Notes under the pieces: generated by a model
Database searches by the model: none
What the model was told of the DNA's origin: nothing
The model's input: the letters and a program-made list of their open reading frames with translations, nothing else
Made by a program: the position numbers and the translations under genes
Shown: piece by piece, positions 32,514 through 43,143 of the stretch
Position numbering within the stretch: position 1 is the stretch's first letter
Layout of the letters: every line of letters begins with the position of its first letter
Origin: Arachnopeziza araneosa
Taxonomy: Eukaryota > Ascomycota > Leotiomycetes > Helotiales > Arachnopezizaceae
Length of the DNA: 64,000 bases
Reading direction: 5' to 3'
Assembly (NCBI GenBank): GCA_003988855.1
Contig: QYAI01000016.1
Span: 313,648-377,647 of the forward strand

Positions 32514-33662
32514 CGTGAGTGGTGTGCAATGTCCGCAATTCGAGAAGATCAGTAGTTGGTTTCTTGCCTGCGTGGCCGAAGAGGAGCGGATTGGGCTGGT
32601 GAGGCTGAGCGAATTCCTTTCCGTAAGCGCGCGATATTTTAGCCGCTCGTCTGAAGGGACCGAAGCGAAGCACGTGCGAAGCGCCTAGTCTGGAATGGAA
32701 ATCCCCCATCCCAACTTCATCTCGCGTTTCTGTCCAGAATGCCGCAGGTGCTCCATGACCGCTCATCCAATGTCGAATCGCTGGCGTGGCGTCTCTCACT
32801 CTTGGATCAGCATTGGATTCGCCGGTCGAGCATTCTTCCACACAACCGGTGCTCTTTGACCACCGATTTGGCATGTAGAGAGGATCTTGAAACGCTTCTC
32901 TAAACGCCCTTCGACCAATGGTTTTCCCAGGACAAAGTCGTCGCAAAACGCTCTTTGCATGTAGCCGCATAACTTGCCAGGCTTGGCATCTATGCAAGCG
33001 CCTGTTTTATATCTCATTGGGTCAAAATTGCTTGCTGTCAGCACTGGCCGGTGGAGTGATCGCTGCGAACCACCCACTTCAGACAGAGACTGCCTTTTGC
33101 AACGTTCTTGCGGGCCGCCGTATCTCTCCCTGGCGACGCGATGAGGCTGCAAGAGTTCCAGACTGCACATTCTTGCCTGTCGAACCAGTTGTTTCTTTTG
33201 AAACAAAGTTTGTGTTTCCGCGCGCTGAAGCACTTCCGCTCAGTTGGGTAAAATCTTGCTTGATTTCCCTATCATTCGCTGTAACCTACCCACGCTCGGT
33301 CCTGGAACAAAGAAAGAATATCCCCACAATGGTTTTATTATAGGACGTCGGGTACTAAGTCTCAAAACGGAGCTAGGCGTCCATTGTTGTGATTCATTCA
33401 TATACTTCGCATTGTCTTCTTCCTATTGTCCTTGAACAACCACCTTCTCTCTGATTGTGCCTCACGACAATGAGGTTGACTCCTCAATAGTTAATTATTT
33501 CTTTACTTATTTCTTACTCTTTCTGACTCGGCTCAATTCCTTCTTTCCAACCGCCCAACTTCCATCTTCAATCTTCGCATCTAATTTCCCTCCAACGTTC
33601 TACTGCAGGCAGTACCAATCCGCACTTACGACGAACAATCAGAAATTCCGTACACCATCAAC
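32514..33662. other. 1.1 kb intergenic region
   Basis: Divergent promoters of the SERF gene and the membrane-protein gene. Long frames such as 32506-32997 minus are without domains and overlap both strands, so I treat them as chance. The last 200 bases before 33663 are strongly CT-rich, as in fungal 5' leaders. Confidence 0.5.
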
Positions 33663-34550
33663 ATGTTTTCCGTGTCTAAAATGGCCGGCTCAGGCTACAT
33701 TACGTTGAATGTCTTACGCGTTCTCAACATCATCTCCTTGCTCATGGTCGTGATCGCATCTTGGGTTATGCTCGTCAAGACTGTCATGACAAGCAACTTC
33801 TTCTTCTTCGATGGCGTCTCGCACTTTATCACTCAAACGATCGGTCTCTTTCTCATCGTTTCCGAGTGTTCCCTCTTCCGATCCTACTTCGCAAAGCACT
33901 GGCCAATGCTGAGTCCCGAGTCTGGGTTCGTCTTCTTGGGAATGTCCATGATCGTTCTTGGTTTTAATATCCTGGGCAATCTCAACAAGGGTGCTACAAG
34001 CGTTAATAACTTGGGTCTTCCAATGTGGCGCATAGTCATATCCTCTGGCATTCTCTCATCTTTGATGGGTCTCTTCAACATCATTGCGACCTATGTCTTC
34101 TGCGACTCTCAACTCGGAATCACGGCCCGCCAAGTTCGTATGCATGGTGCAGTAGCCCCAAGTGGAAAATCTAATCTCAGCGTCTCAACTGGTTCTTTCC
34201 GTCGCCAGCCCTCCACACGTTCAAATCTACCAAGATACAACGACGAGGAAGTTGTTCAAGAGCGGCGCAAGTCTCGCTGGAATTTACGCTTGCCTGTTCG
34301 CAGCTCTGGCATCAAGATCTCAGCTCCAGTTCCACAAGATCCCGAACAGTTCAATTCTTTCAACGATAGACTATCACCAATCGTTCCTAATCTCGAGCGT
34401 CCACCAACTGCTCTCCATCCATCAAACCGAACTCGAAGCCCACCTCCAGTTTCCGAGTCCAACTACTCCAACAACACTCATTTCCCACACTACAGCGTTG
34501 CCGATCATCTGAACCCCTACACCGAGGATTACAGAGAAAACAAGATATAG
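33663..34550 (+). CDS. Four-helix membrane protein of a fungal family (DUF7598-like)
   Basis: Single exon, 295 residues. Four hydrophobic helices lie at about 17-40, 55-72, 87-105 and 120-146. A hydrophilic C-terminal half rich in Ser, Pro and Arg follows (RRQPSTRSNLPRYNDEE, then SPIVPNLERPP). The layout and the N-terminal run YITLNVLRVLNIISL match an anonymous fungal membrane family that I believe is catalogued as DUF7598. No catalytic motif is visible. The cytosolic tail has many potential phosphorylation sites. Function unknown. Confidence 0.85.
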   Translation: MFSVSKMAGSGYITLNVLRVLNIISLLMVVIASWVMLVKTVMTSNFFFFDGVSHFITQTIGLFLIVSECSLFRSYFAKHWPMLSPESGFVFLGMSMIVLGFNILGNLNKGATSVNNLGLPMWRIVISSGILSSLMGLFNIIATYVFCDSQLGITARQVRMHGAVAPSGKSNLSVSTGSFRRQPSTRSNLPRYNDEEVVQERRKSRWNLRLPVRSSGIKISAPVPQDPEQFNSFNDRLSPIVPNLERPPTALHPSNRTRSPPPVSESNYSNNTHFPHYSVADHLNPYTEDYRENKI

Positions 34551-34892
34551 ACAGGGGATGGGTCCATAAGGAAGGCGTTGTAGGAGTTTTCGTTTGCAAA
34601 ATACCCGCTCCTTAGAAGCATCACGGCGGAGTTCACGGAGTTCTTTGCATTACTGTAACCTATGCTGTTCCTCCTGCAGATAGCACATTGACATTGAAAA
34701 AATAAAATAAATCTCCAAATTTCTTTTCCCCAGACAGTGATGGTGCATGAGCAGTTGAAGATTTGAGGAAGGATCTTATGCATATCCATGCAGCAGTCCC
34801 TGGATCCCGATAACAAGCGATAAACCCCAGGCTCCACAAAAATTAATTATTCGGACACACCTCACTCCTACTATACCGAACCACAAACTCTT
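34551..34892. other. Intergenic, nothing recognised
   Basis: 3' flank of the membrane-protein gene and promoter of the guanylate kinase gene. Confidence 0.5.
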
Positions 34893-35806
34893 ATGCTTCT
34901 TCTGCGACTTGCGCGCACCATTGCTCTACGTCATCAAATATCTTTCTTCACTCAATCCCACCGAAGATACGCAATGGCACCTAGTTCGTCTCCGTTTTAC
35001 TCCCCTCCACACCGCCCCTCTCCCCTCCTCTCCACCACTTCCCACTCCACAGCACTCACCTAACACCTCCAGTACCTCTCAACGACCCGCGGCCCATCGT
35101 GATCTCGGGGCCCTCGGGCGTCGGAAAGGGGACGCTGTACTCCCTCCTCCTGGAAAAGCACCCCGGCGTCTTCACCACCTCCATCTCGCACACCACACGC
35201 TCGCCCCGCCCCGGCGAGGAGCGCGGCGTGCACTATTACTATGTCAGCATGGCGGATTTCGAGGCCCTGATTGCCCAGGCCGGGTTTGTCGAGCATGCCA
35301 AGTTTGGGGGGAATCGATACGGGACGAGTCGGAAGATGATTGAGGAGAAGACGGCCGAGGGGAAGGTGGTGGTTTTGGATATCGAGATGGAGGTCGGTTC
35401 TGCTCGTCTTCTCTTGACTCTAGTTGTTCTTTGTGGCAGATAATTTAGAGTGGAGGCGCGGCGCGGATCAGAAGCTAATTCGAATGAATAGGGCGTCAAG
35501 CAGATTAAAAAGTCGCCTCTCGAGGCGAGATTTGTGTTTATTGCGCCGCCTTCGATGGAGGAGCTGGAGAGACGGTTACGAGGACGTGGCACGGAGAAGG
35601 AGGAAAGTATTCAGAAGAGGTTGGCGCAGGCCAAGAATGAGTTGGATTATTCAAAGATGGAGGGGGTGCATGATCTGATTATTATTAATGATGATTTAGA
35701 TAAGGCATATACAGAGCTGGAGGGGTTTGTGTTTAGCACCTCCAAAAAGACCCAGGAGCAAGGCGCCAAGGATGCCAGTGCCGCTGGTGTTAGTGTTCAA
35801 GATTAA
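34893..35806 (+). CDS. guk1: Guanylate kinase with possible mitochondrial presequence
   Basis: Three exons: 34893-34983, 35073-35392 and 35492-35806, giving 241 residues. It phosphorylates GMP to GDP with ATP. The P-loop GPSGVGKGT starts at residue 43. The GMP-binding block is SHTTRSPRPGE...GVHYYYV. The lid region is RLRGRGTEKEESIQKRL. The first 27 residues (MLLLRLARTIALRHQ...RRY) are basic and free of acids, like a mitochondrial targeting signal. Met28 starts the usual cytosolic form MAPIPLNDPRPIVISG. Intron 1 uses the donor GTTCGT. Two protein forms from two starts are possible. Confidence 0.94.
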
Positions 35807-36211
35807 AAGTTCGAGGCTACAGAAGCATACGGAAGCATAGAAAAAGGCCGTTTGGGAAAGTAAAAGTCACATTTCATAGAATCCCTTTCATCTAGAAAAG
35901 GCCAGGCCAGGCCGCTTCACATAGAGAAAAAATCTGGACAAGTCTTAAAGTCTTTATGCTCTAAAACCATTCGTAACTACGCAACAAGACTCGACTTTAC
36001 AACTAGTGAAAAGAATTCTCAATATTAGAGAAGGCTAATTAAGCAAAGAGAACTATGGAGAATTCGAGAGACAAAGTAAAGCCTATTTTTGGCGGCCATT
36101 AGTGCTCTCCTTGGCCAGCTCAAGGAAATCCCGGAAAGTCGCTTTTGCACAGATACCTCTTGCGTTCCCAAACAACCCCAGATCGCCTATCCCAAACTTG
36201 ATTCACGCAAC
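35807..36211. other. Intergenic between convergent genes, nothing recognised
   Basis: AT-rich 3' flanks of the guanylate kinase and septin genes. Confidence 0.5.
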
Positions 36212-37353
36212 CTAGTAACCGTTCGGGGTCATCCTTTGAGAGCCTCTGCTCAACTCGCGATCAGCAGCAGGACTGATTGGTCTGCTGCCAGCGTGGCCAC
36301 CAGCTGCGCTACTCTCCTTAAGTGCCAACAACTGCTTCGCACGGAAGGTCTCGTAGTGGATTTGAGATGTGGTTTCGATCAATTCTTGAAGATGGGTACG
36401 TGTCAGGAAGTTTCGAAGGTAAACAAATTCGCAATGGTTCTCATCCTCAACATTGATAACTCCCCATCTGTTTTGACGACCACGGACCTGCTTGCCACCG
36501 ACAATGATTGACTTCTCGGACCCAACAACGGCAAATGGGATGATATTCTGAGATGCGTGTGAGTAGATAAGATCAGCTAAAAGATATATCACAAACCTTA
36601 ATTTGAGCATTCAAAGCACGCTCTTCCTCATCAAACTCATCATTGTCATATGGGAACATCTTCAAGTGGTGGAATTCGAACTCCTCCTTGATGCGCTCCT
36701 TAAATGCGCTCCTCTCCTCAAGTGTCAAGGAATCGGATTTAGCAATAACAGGGACAACGTTGACCACATCTGAGAGCTTCTTCAAGACAACAATATCGAT
36801 TGGCTTTAGGGCATGGCCAGAAGGTTGAATGAAGAAGAGACAGCAGTGGATGCGCGTATCTTGGATATATCTCTCACGCTGGGCAGTGAGTTCCTTCCGG
36901 AGATATGCCGAGTGCTGGTCCTTAATATACTTCACAATGGGGTCCCAGCATCTATCGTTATTGACCTGATCACCGTATCCAGGGGTATCCACAATGTTCA
37001 ACCGCAGACGAACTCCATTTTCCTCAATGATGTGTGAGACGGTCTGAATCTCGGTAGTGGATCGTACTGGCTCATCGGGAGCAAGTCTTCCTTTCGAATC
37101 AATCAAGTGCGAAGCGAAGATGGTATTAATGAGAGTGGACTTTCCCAGACCAGTTTGCCCTAAGAGCAATATCAATATTTGTAGAGAATTTTTGCGCCAA
37201 AAAAAGAGCTCACTCACCGACACAGATAACGTTGAACTGAAATCCACGCTTCAACAGCTTGCGCTCGATCTGGGATGTGATACTGTCGAAACCGACATGG
37301 CTTCGTGGGTACACCGACTGCTGAGGAGCGTGTCTATCTTGCATAGATGCCAT
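36212..37353 (-). CDS. cdc10: Septin, Cdc10 type
   Basis: Three exons: 37353-37218, 37159-36597 and 36547-36212, 344 residues. It is a GTP-binding filament subunit at septa and growth sites. HVGFDSITSQIERKLLKRGF precedes G1 GQTGLGKST (residues 46-54). G3 is DTPGYGD and G4 is AKSD (usually AKAD). The septin unique element includes GRQNRWGVINVEDENHC. There is no C-terminal coiled coil, only a short Ser/Pro tail. That absence, and the N-terminal block, point to the Cdc10/AspD group and not Cdc3, Cdc11 or Cdc12. The start lies 309 bp from the divergent mitochondrial L32 gene. Confidence 0.93.
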
Positions 37354-37661
37354 TGTTGCTAAAAGAATCCCGTAGGTCAAAGATACTTCTGTAGGAGTAA
37401 TTACTCGAATATCTTTGTGTCCAGAGATGTTTTGCAGGTGAAATGGTCAAGAAGGGGTTCTTGCTTCCTCCGCAAAATAAAGTGTCGCGCTCTCAAAAAG
37501 GGGAAGGGCCACCATTTAATAACGCTAACCTCTTTGAGGCAAGGCCAATCTGCACCCCTGGAGATATCCCGAGAGCTTCAAAAATTGCCCGAGTTGAACG
37601 TCAACTGCGTGTTGGTGCAGTCTAGTCAATAACACGCCTAGTTGAGGTATCAATTGTCAGT
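37354..37661. promoter_or_regulatory. Shared divergent promoter, cdc10 and mitochondrial L32
   Basis: About 308 bp separate the two start codons. No binding site was recognised. The arrangement itself implies a bidirectional promoter. Confidence 0.5.
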
Positions 37662-38138
37662 ATGGCTTTGTCTCATAGCACGACCACCTCAATCTTAGCC
37701 TCTTTTCTCCCTCGATTATCCACCTCAACCATCTCGACGGCGTCACGATTCACAACCTTCTACTCGAGACATCTCTCTCATCCATTTTTACCTTCATTGA
37801 GCATTGCGGTTCCATCAGCTATACAGCTCAACCTCCCCGGACTATGGGTAGACATATGGGAATCAGTACTTAGGGCGGTTCCAAAGAAGAAGACATCACA
37901 TTCAAAGAAGAGATCGAGACAGAGAGCAGGAAAAGCTTTGAAGGATGTCACATCATTAAATAAATGCTCGTCTTGTGGACATGTTAAGAGATGGCATACT
38001 CTATGTCCATATTGTGTGAAAGGTAAGCTGGCTTAGACAACAGACATTAACCAATACTGATATCTGGTTATAGAAATTAAAGACATGTGGAAGCAGGAAG
38101 GGAGGAAGACGACCTCAGACACGCCAACCGATCCATAG
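37662..38138 (+). CDS. mrpl32: Mitochondrial ribosomal protein bL32m
   Basis: Two exons: 37662-38022 and 38074-38138, giving 141 residues. The Ser/Thr/Arg-rich N-terminus (about 70 residues) is a mitochondrial presequence. The L32 core starts AVPKKKTSHSKKRSRQRAGK and carries the four-cysteine zinc site CSSCG...CPYC, found in L32 proteins. The C-terminal helix EIKDMWKQEGRK follows the intron. In yeast the mature end is made by the m-AAA protease, so processing near residue 70 is likely. Confidence 0.93.
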
Positions 38139-38465
38139 GATGATCACGCGTTAGTAAACAAGGTTGAGCAGATAGACATGTTGTATAGGTACTGCATCAG
38201 AAATAGGCGTTAGGGATTGTGTTTCCTGTAGAATACAATACATAAAGCACTTGAGTCCACGAATAAACTTTGTACGTTGTTTGTAGCGTAAATAAATCAA
38301 ATAGGCAAACTTTGGAATCAATCGAAAAACTTTACAATGTTGGTGAAGTTTGTCTAATTTCTGCTGAAAAGCGTCGATTCTTCTCCAGATATAACCCCAC
38401 CAAAACTCAATCCACATCTGAATGGCCTCTACATATTTTGACTTGTTTACATCAACTCGGTGACA
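38139..38465. other. Intergenic, nothing recognised
   Basis: AT-rich spacer between the L32 gene and Ski8, presumably with the Ski8 promoter. Confidence 0.5.
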
Positions 38466-39543
38466 ATGGTAGTAAAGCTCCACATCATGTCATCAACGCT
38501 AATAGTTGCAGTCTAAACAATATCTTACTACACACACGGTCGATGATGGTGAAGTTCCTACCCCTCACCCACCTCCAACCAAGCTAATTCTTCCCAGCAC
38601 ATCTCACTGACATCTTCTCCCTCGCTGTAACACCCACCCAGATCTTCTCCGCGTCTGGCGCTTCATCCATTAAGATCCACTCTACTACCACCCCCTCCAA
38701 CCCTTTAGCCCAAACCCTCACTGGCGCTCACAAACTCGGCTGCCACCACATCTGCACCTCGCGCAACGGCCGTATAGCAGCATCCGCAGGCTTCGGTGGT
38801 GAACTCAAGATATGGTCTATCTCACCTGAGACCTCAGAATGGGCTGAAGAAGGAAAGATTGTCTACGAGAACAGTGCTGGGGAAATCTGGGCGATCGCAT
38901 TGAGTGAGGATGGGCAGTTCCTGGCGAGCACGACATATGATGGGAGGATCAATGTCTGGGATTTAATTGCCGGAAGGAAGAAGATTAGAGAGTATGAGAC
39001 AAAGGGGAGCTTTGGGATGTGTATTGATATGAGTCGAGATGGGAGGTTTACGGCAAGCGGGCATGAGAATGGAGCGGTATACGTTTTCAATAATGATACG
39101 GGAAGGATGCTTTATTCTCTACCTGGTCGGTCTTTGTGAAGCCCAGTGGGAGAATTTACTAACAAGAAGCAGGTCTTGTTAAGCCGGTACGGACCGTTTC
39201 ATTCTCACCAGCTGGTACTCGACTAGCTGCTGCTGGGGATGCTCGAGTTGTTGCGTTATACGATGTTCAGCATGGCGAGCAGGTAGCCGATATGAGTGGT
39301 CATTCTGCATGGATCTTTTCCGTGGATTGGAGTGATACTGGTGAGTATCTCCTCAGCGGCTCGTTCGATGGGAAAGTCAAGGTCTGGTCGATTGATCAGA
39401 GGACATGTGTAGCAACGCACAGCGAGACAGACAAAACTTTGTGGTCTGTTAAGTGGCTTCCAAAAACGGGGAGAAGTGAAGCATTTGCTACGGCTGGTGC
39501 AAATAGGAGCATCTCGTTCTACAGAGAGGCTACTGGAGGATAG
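38466..39543 (+). CDS. ski8: Ski8/WDR61 WD40-repeat protein of the Ski complex
   Basis: Four exons: 38466-38468 (the ATG only), 38512-38548, 38598-39125 and 39173-39543, 312 residues. The joined N-terminus is MSKQYLTTHTVDDAHLTDIF, which matches the remembered start of fungal Ski8. WD repeats follow: GGELKIWS, GRINVWDL, GAVYVFNN, ARVVALYDV and GKVKVWSI, ending with RSISFYRE. Ski8 helps load the cytoplasmic RNA exosome through the Ski2-Ski3-Ski8 complex and in yeast also acts in meiotic recombination. All introns are GT-AG with branch sites. Because the first coding exon is three bases long, an automatic model could miss the true start. Confidence 0.9.
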
Positions 39544-39829
39544 ATTTGCATACTGTTTTACGAGAAATGTTCAAAATTTGGAGTCTAACCTTGCAGACTA
39601 GAACTTAGAGGACTTGGCTCAAGATCGATAGACATACTCAAAAAGGCATATATAAGCTCCCAAAAGAAATCCTTGTTGAAAATCTTCAAGCTACGCATAC
39701 ATTAATACTCCTCTTACGTGAAGTGTTTCTTTAGTATTTACAAGCCAAATAGATTCCCGTTGGTCAACACAAAAATAGAAAATACTATTTTCACTTATAA
39801 ATTCCACACCCCTAGGGAGGAAAAGGTAA
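39544..39829. other. Gene-free stretch with one copy of a short direct repeat
   Basis: The block 39634-39656 (ATACTCAAAAAGGCATATATA) recurs at 40096-40121. No coding content. Confidence 0.5.
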
Positions 39830-39972
39830 AATGAAGGTAGATGGAATCGAACCACCGTCTCACAGTCTGGACTAATCCATGCTGCTCCCATCTCGCCTGA
39901 TGGATAGCACACCAGGGTCGGTGAGAGCTTGCACATATCCTGTGCACTTTGCCACTAAGCTACATCCCCCAT
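39830..39972 (-). tRNA. tRNA-like locus, possibly an intron-bearing tRNA pseudogene
   Basis: On the minus strand GGGGATGTAGCTTAGTGGCA gives an A box and a D-arm (GCTT/AAGT). A five-pair anticodon stem CACAG/CTGTG follows, then a four-base variable loop and a T-arm GGTGG-TTCGATT-CCATC with a perfect B box. TTTT follows one base after the expected end. The region between the anticodon-stem halves is 73 nt, so it would need a 66-nt intron. Position 33 is not T and the acceptor stem (GGGGATG with TACCTTC) pairs poorly. It is therefore probably a decayed tRNA or a tRNA-derived element. No isotype can be assigned. Confidence 0.35.
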
Positions 39973-41105
39973 TTGCTTTTTGATATGTTCTTAAGTTTAT
40001 ACACTTCGGACGTAGGTTCAACGCTGTGTTGTTGAGGTTTAGGAACAAGTGTCTTTGACAAGTGAGTTAGACAAGGTCATTAAACATGTCATTGAATACT
40101 CAAAAAGGGCATATATAGAGCAAGAAAAGTCATCAAGGATTTTGAACGTAATCAAAGTTCAGATTTCCCTTCCCTGTCAATTCTGCTTTACTCGCAATAG
40201 AAGACAGCAGCGATGATGGAACTTCTTTTACTCATTCTCAAGCATAGAGAATGGGTGGTTGTATAAACTTCTCGAGTAATCCAATGAGTTCTGGACTTTC
40301 TTGCCAGACATGATGGACAGAATAACTAATTGCTGGTAATCTCACTTATGTAATCATCCGCTAAGCTTGTAAGTTAACTGTACGTAGGTAGTGCAGCTGG
40401 TGATATCCACCTAGTGCCTACAGTAGCTTCTTCTGTGGTCTGGTCGCGTGAGCCAAAAGTACGGCTCATTGGCTTGATTATCTGGGCTCCATATCTGTGT
40501 CATTCCACTTTGCTTCCCGCTAGATATTTAGAACAAAACTGGGTTTCTTGGATACTGTTATCCTCTTTGTGCCTCGCTATGCTGCACTGTACACTCTAGG
40601 ATTTCTGCGCTGTACAGCCGATCTTGCAGAGTCAGCGAATATATCAACGGGCATTACAATGCAAAGACTCGCCATATCAAAGTCGGAAAAAGCGGCTACT
40701 TATCAAGTGCAGGCCGTCCTCACGTGGTAGTCTACATGAACTTCCTATTTGGGCAATGCAATGCCGGTGGTGCCGTACTCCGGTCTTCATATCAGGGAAT
40801 CGTCGTGGTGGATGCAACAATGAGGCGAAGACTGCTTCCCAAGTACATGAATGGCATCCCGCCCCTTTCTGGCCCTGATTTCTTTCGCTACTTACAGCGC
40901 ATGACCACCGACTCGCAATTAACGTTCACCAAGATTTGGGCCTTGGCTTCCCCAAATATCTCAGGTAGATCTGCCTCTACCTTGGCTACTTACTCTGCGA
41001 TACACTACTTTCGTTCAGATAAGCATTATTCAAGCATAGCTTAAGCTCCGGCGGCGCTGCTGATCGTCCAGTTACAGACCCACGATTTTATCGTCGGTCA
41101 CCAAC
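39973..41105. other. 1.1 kb gene-free stretch
   Basis: The second copy of the short direct repeat is at 40096-40121. Frames between 40414 and 41044 have no recognisable domain. The final part is presumably the promoter of the PEBP-like gene. Confidence 0.5.
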
Positions 41106-41756
41106 ATGGCACCATCATTTTTCTCTTCGAAAAATAAACTTAATAGTCCTGGCCCAGTGGACAAGCTATTTACACGCGAGAAACATAACTTCAAATTCCA
41201 TCTCGAACCTACCATCAACGTCTCTTCTCCCGATTGTGGACCCTCCGGCGAAGTCGGCAACTTGAACAGCATCGCGGCAGCGGATACACCAGTAGCACTA
41301 TTTCCAACGCTGACCTGGCAATTCGAGGAGGAAGAAAAACCGGATGCCCTTGTGCAAAGGCTGAGAAGGATTAAGGAGTATATTGTCATTGTCGAGGATC
41401 TGGATGGCGCTACATTCGGGTCGAGTCCGCAAGCTATAGGCATCTATTATATCATTCCGGCGCAGAAGAACATAATCAGCGCAAACGATATTGTAAAAAC
41501 TAAGAAAGGCAGGCTTGAACGGCTTATGGCTGCGGAACGAACCCTCGTTGGGGGGTTTAAATACGGCGATTTGAATGGGAAAGTATGGAAGACACCAAAG
41601 AGTATGCACAGGATACACTTTCAAGTGATAGCATTGGCTAGGACTATAGACTCGGGCTCATTGAGTGATTTTCCGACGATAGCGAGCTTTTCTGGCGAGT
41701 CTGAAGGGTCTGTGTTGGGTTGGGGAGAGTGGGTAGGCATTTATCAGAAGGAGTAA
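41106..41756 (+). CDS. PEBP-like protein (phosphatidylethanolamine-binding fold)
   Basis: Single exon, 216 residues. FPTLTWQFEE, EYIVIVEDLDGATFGSSP and AIGIYYIIPAQKN correspond to the PEBP strands around the ligand pocket (family DPDAP and HWxxxN/HGIYY blocks). YGDLNGKVWKTPKSMHRIHFQVIAL corresponds to the GxHRY/FxxxAL end of the fold. The family Pro of DPD is replaced by Leu, and GHGPHR is shortened to SMHR. Fungal members of this bacterial-like branch (YbhB/YbcL type) have no agreed function. They may bind lipids or small anions. No signal peptide. Confidence 0.8.
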   Translation: MAPSFFSSKNKLNSPGPVDKLFTREKHNFKFHLEPTINVSSPDCGPSGEVGNLNSIAAADTPVALFPTLTWQFEEEEKPDALVQRLRRIKEYIVIVEDLDGATFGSSPQAIGIYYIIPAQKNIISANDIVKTKKGRLERLMAAERTLVGGFKYGDLNGKVWKTPKSMHRIHFQVIALARTIDSGSLSDFPTIASFSGESEGSVLGWGEWVGIYQKE

Positions 41757-43143
41757 GGCGACTTGGGCGATGATTCCGAGTCTCACCTGAGTTGTTATGA
41801 AGGACCGCAAAGGGAAATTGCCAAGATAGAACAGGTGCATCTCGCTGCGATAGCTAGCGATAGTCGGAAGACTTCTTGATCTCATCCTAAACGAATTGAG
41901 TCAAGCGCGGCAGACGCGTACTGAATCCCAATCGCTGCCGCGACTCGTAGGCAATTAAGCCTTGCATTCAAAAACTGATACCTCTGCGACCCTCCATGCT
42001 CTAATATTTGCCTTCTATTGCTACATATCGGAATGGTGCACTTTCACGATTTTTTATGCAATAATTCTAACGACAACATCTCTTCATGATCAATTATAGA
42101 ATATGTACAACAATCATTGACCAGTGCAATGCAAACAGCATCTAGTCCGGAACAAACACACTCAGAACACCCAAGGATTTTGCTGCTATAAGTATAACAA
42201 GCTTCGAAAAGGTTCCGAGGAAGCTAATAACTGTGTAACGTTTCTCGGTTCCAAATTAGAAGTGACACAGATGTAACACCAAATGGATTTATACTCCTGC
42301 TAGTATACAACGTTTCACAGGGAGGCCTTATCTGAATGATTTCGCTGCAGTATATGAACATTCGAGGTCGATAGTAAGGGCAACGGAAGGAAGGAACTTG
42401 ATTTGCATGGGATTTCCGAAGCTAGATATTAGTTTCAAGAACGTTTTCGAGGGTTTTCTTTTCTAATGTAGTGAGATAATGTTGGCTTTCGCCTTCTGTT
42501 CTTTCGAGCGTGCCAATGCTCACGATGGCAAAGGGTAGTCAGAGGGACTCCGCTGCGTTTTGATCTGGCATCGTGTATTTGAGGCTCTCTAGGTACAGAA
42601 AGCTCTGCGAAGACTATATTCGTGAGGTCACTCATGAAGCATTACCTTATTGCAACGTAGAGATGGAATTGGGTTTATAGCAGCCTTCCATGCTATTAAG
42701 AGGAGAATTAATAGTATTACTGAACTACGTATTTTCTTCTCTGTAGAGGGACAGCTCAAGAACAATAACAAACTGATTATAATTTTATATATTGATGTAG
42801 GAGAGATTTGAGACGCTCAAACTACAAAGTCGTTTCGGCACGGAAGGTTTTCCACCACGCAGGGATGGATCTTGTTGGAGATGAGTTTATATTGTAGCGT
42901 TGCGCGTACCTGACAGATAGCCCGCTAAGCCCAATTTAGATCAAGGGGAAATCACGATTCACGACCGCAACATCACGAACTTCACTCTACCTCCTCATCG
43001 CAGTCTCTCTTTTCGACACTTCAGTCCTTCATTTGACACCACGCTCATTTCAGCACCCACCGTCCGTCGACATTCTTGCGATCTAGTTTCATCCTGCGTT
43101 TAATCCGTTTCGATTCAATACCCCAGCATTTGTTTCCGTCAAC
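41757..43143. other. 1.4 kb gene-free stretch
   Basis: No coding frame is supported. AT-rich until about 42950, then a CT-rich leader of about 180 bases before the GPI-type gene. Confidence 0.5.

Noticed and set aside
33050..33343. Cysteine-containing plus-strand frame upstream of the membrane-protein gene
   Set aside because: No signal peptide or domain, and frames exist on both strands; treated as promoter sequence.
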